Assembly: GCA_020216575.1 (NCBI GenBank)
Contig: JAIUYC010000413.1
Coordinates: forward strand, 1 to 5,103
Length of the DNA stretch: 5,103 bases
Reading direction: 5' to 3'
Source of the DNA: Coleofasciculus sp. S288
GTDB lineage: Bacteria; Cyanobacteriota; Cyanobacteriia; Cyanobacteriales; Coleofasciculaceae
Of this stretch, positions 5,005-5,103 are shown in pieces; position 1 is the first letter of the stretch; every line of letters starts with the position of its first letter. The position numbers and the translations under genes were made by a program. The notes beneath the pieces are model-generated. The model ran no database searches. It was not told the origin of the DNA and was given only the letters and a program-made list of their open reading frames with translations.

Positions 5005-5103
5005 ATGGGCTGGCTGGAGCGTTGGAAACAGCAACTTAATCCTACAGACCAACAAGATGCCTTAAACTTTCTCAAACGGTTGTCTGGCTATGAGGAGTTG
5101 AGG
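5005..5103 (+). CDS. Unknown protein, N-terminal 33 codons only (runs off right edge)
   Basis: An open frame starts at the ATG at 5005-5007 and continues to the edge, beginning MGWLERWKQQLNPTDQQDAL and continuing with NFLKRLSGYEELR. GGAGG (4992-4996 with neighbours) lies about eight bases upstream, a good ribosome binding site. An in-frame GTG at 4990-4992 is an alternative start, but it overlaps that site; an in-frame TAA at 4972-4974 excludes anything longer. The visible part is a hydrophilic, amphipathic helical N-terminus with no signal peptide or recognisable domain. It is transcribed away from the long DUF2267 gene, so the two may share regulation. Too little is present to name a family. 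Confidence 0.7.
   Translation, partial: MGWLERWKQQLNPTDQQDALNFLKRLSGYEELR

Noticed and set aside
4871..5075. Overlapping open frames on both strands (plus 4871-5065, minus 4890-5075)
   Set aside because: Both are Cys/Arg/Leu-rich translations of promoter-region DNA and conflict with the better start at 5005, which has a good ribosome binding site.

Overview
The window most likely comes from a cyanobacterium. It carries two perfect HIP1 octamers (GCGATCGC, at 732-739 and 4996-5003), heptamer-type CTAACAA repeats and GGCAGAGGGCAG-type intergenic repeats that I associate with filamentous cyanobacteria, a bacterial SUI1/YciH gene, and two DUF2267 paralogues. No marker here fixes the genus.

Layout from left to right. 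Positions 1-1952 (minus) hold the first ~650 codons of a patatin-like phospholipase-related protein; its end lies outside the window. Positions 1953-2339 are non-coding, with a candidate promoter for the patatin gene and a candidate terminator for the next gene. Positions 2340-2708 (minus) encode a complete 122-residue SUI1/eIF1-like protein. Positions 2709-3113 are non-coding and repeat-rich: a perfect 2 x 47 bp tandem repeat, short GGCAGAGGGCAG repeats, a TTCGACAGGCTCA motif and small hairpins. Positions 3114-3575 (minus) encode a 153-residue DUF2267 protein. Positions 3576-3873 separate it from a longer paralogue and contain a protein-like in-frame stretch of 37 codons directly behind the paralogue's TAG stop, plus an inverted pair of heptamer repeats. 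Positions 3874-4725 (minus) encode a 283-residue protein with an N-terminal winged-helix-like region and a C-terminal DUF2267 domain. Positions 4726-5004 are a divergent intergenic region. A plus-strand gene of unknown function begins at 5005 and runs off the right edge.

The four minus-strand genes are separated by about 300-400 bases, with candidate terminators or repeats between them, so they look like separate transcription units rather than one operon. No shared pathway is evident. The two DUF2267 proteins are clear paralogues and may act together; that is inference. I see no CRISPR array, rRNA, tRNA, insertion sequence or defence system. The parts most worth a second look are the DUF2267 pair (one fused to a DNA-binding-like domain), the coding-like tail behind the TAG, and the exact 47 bp duplication.
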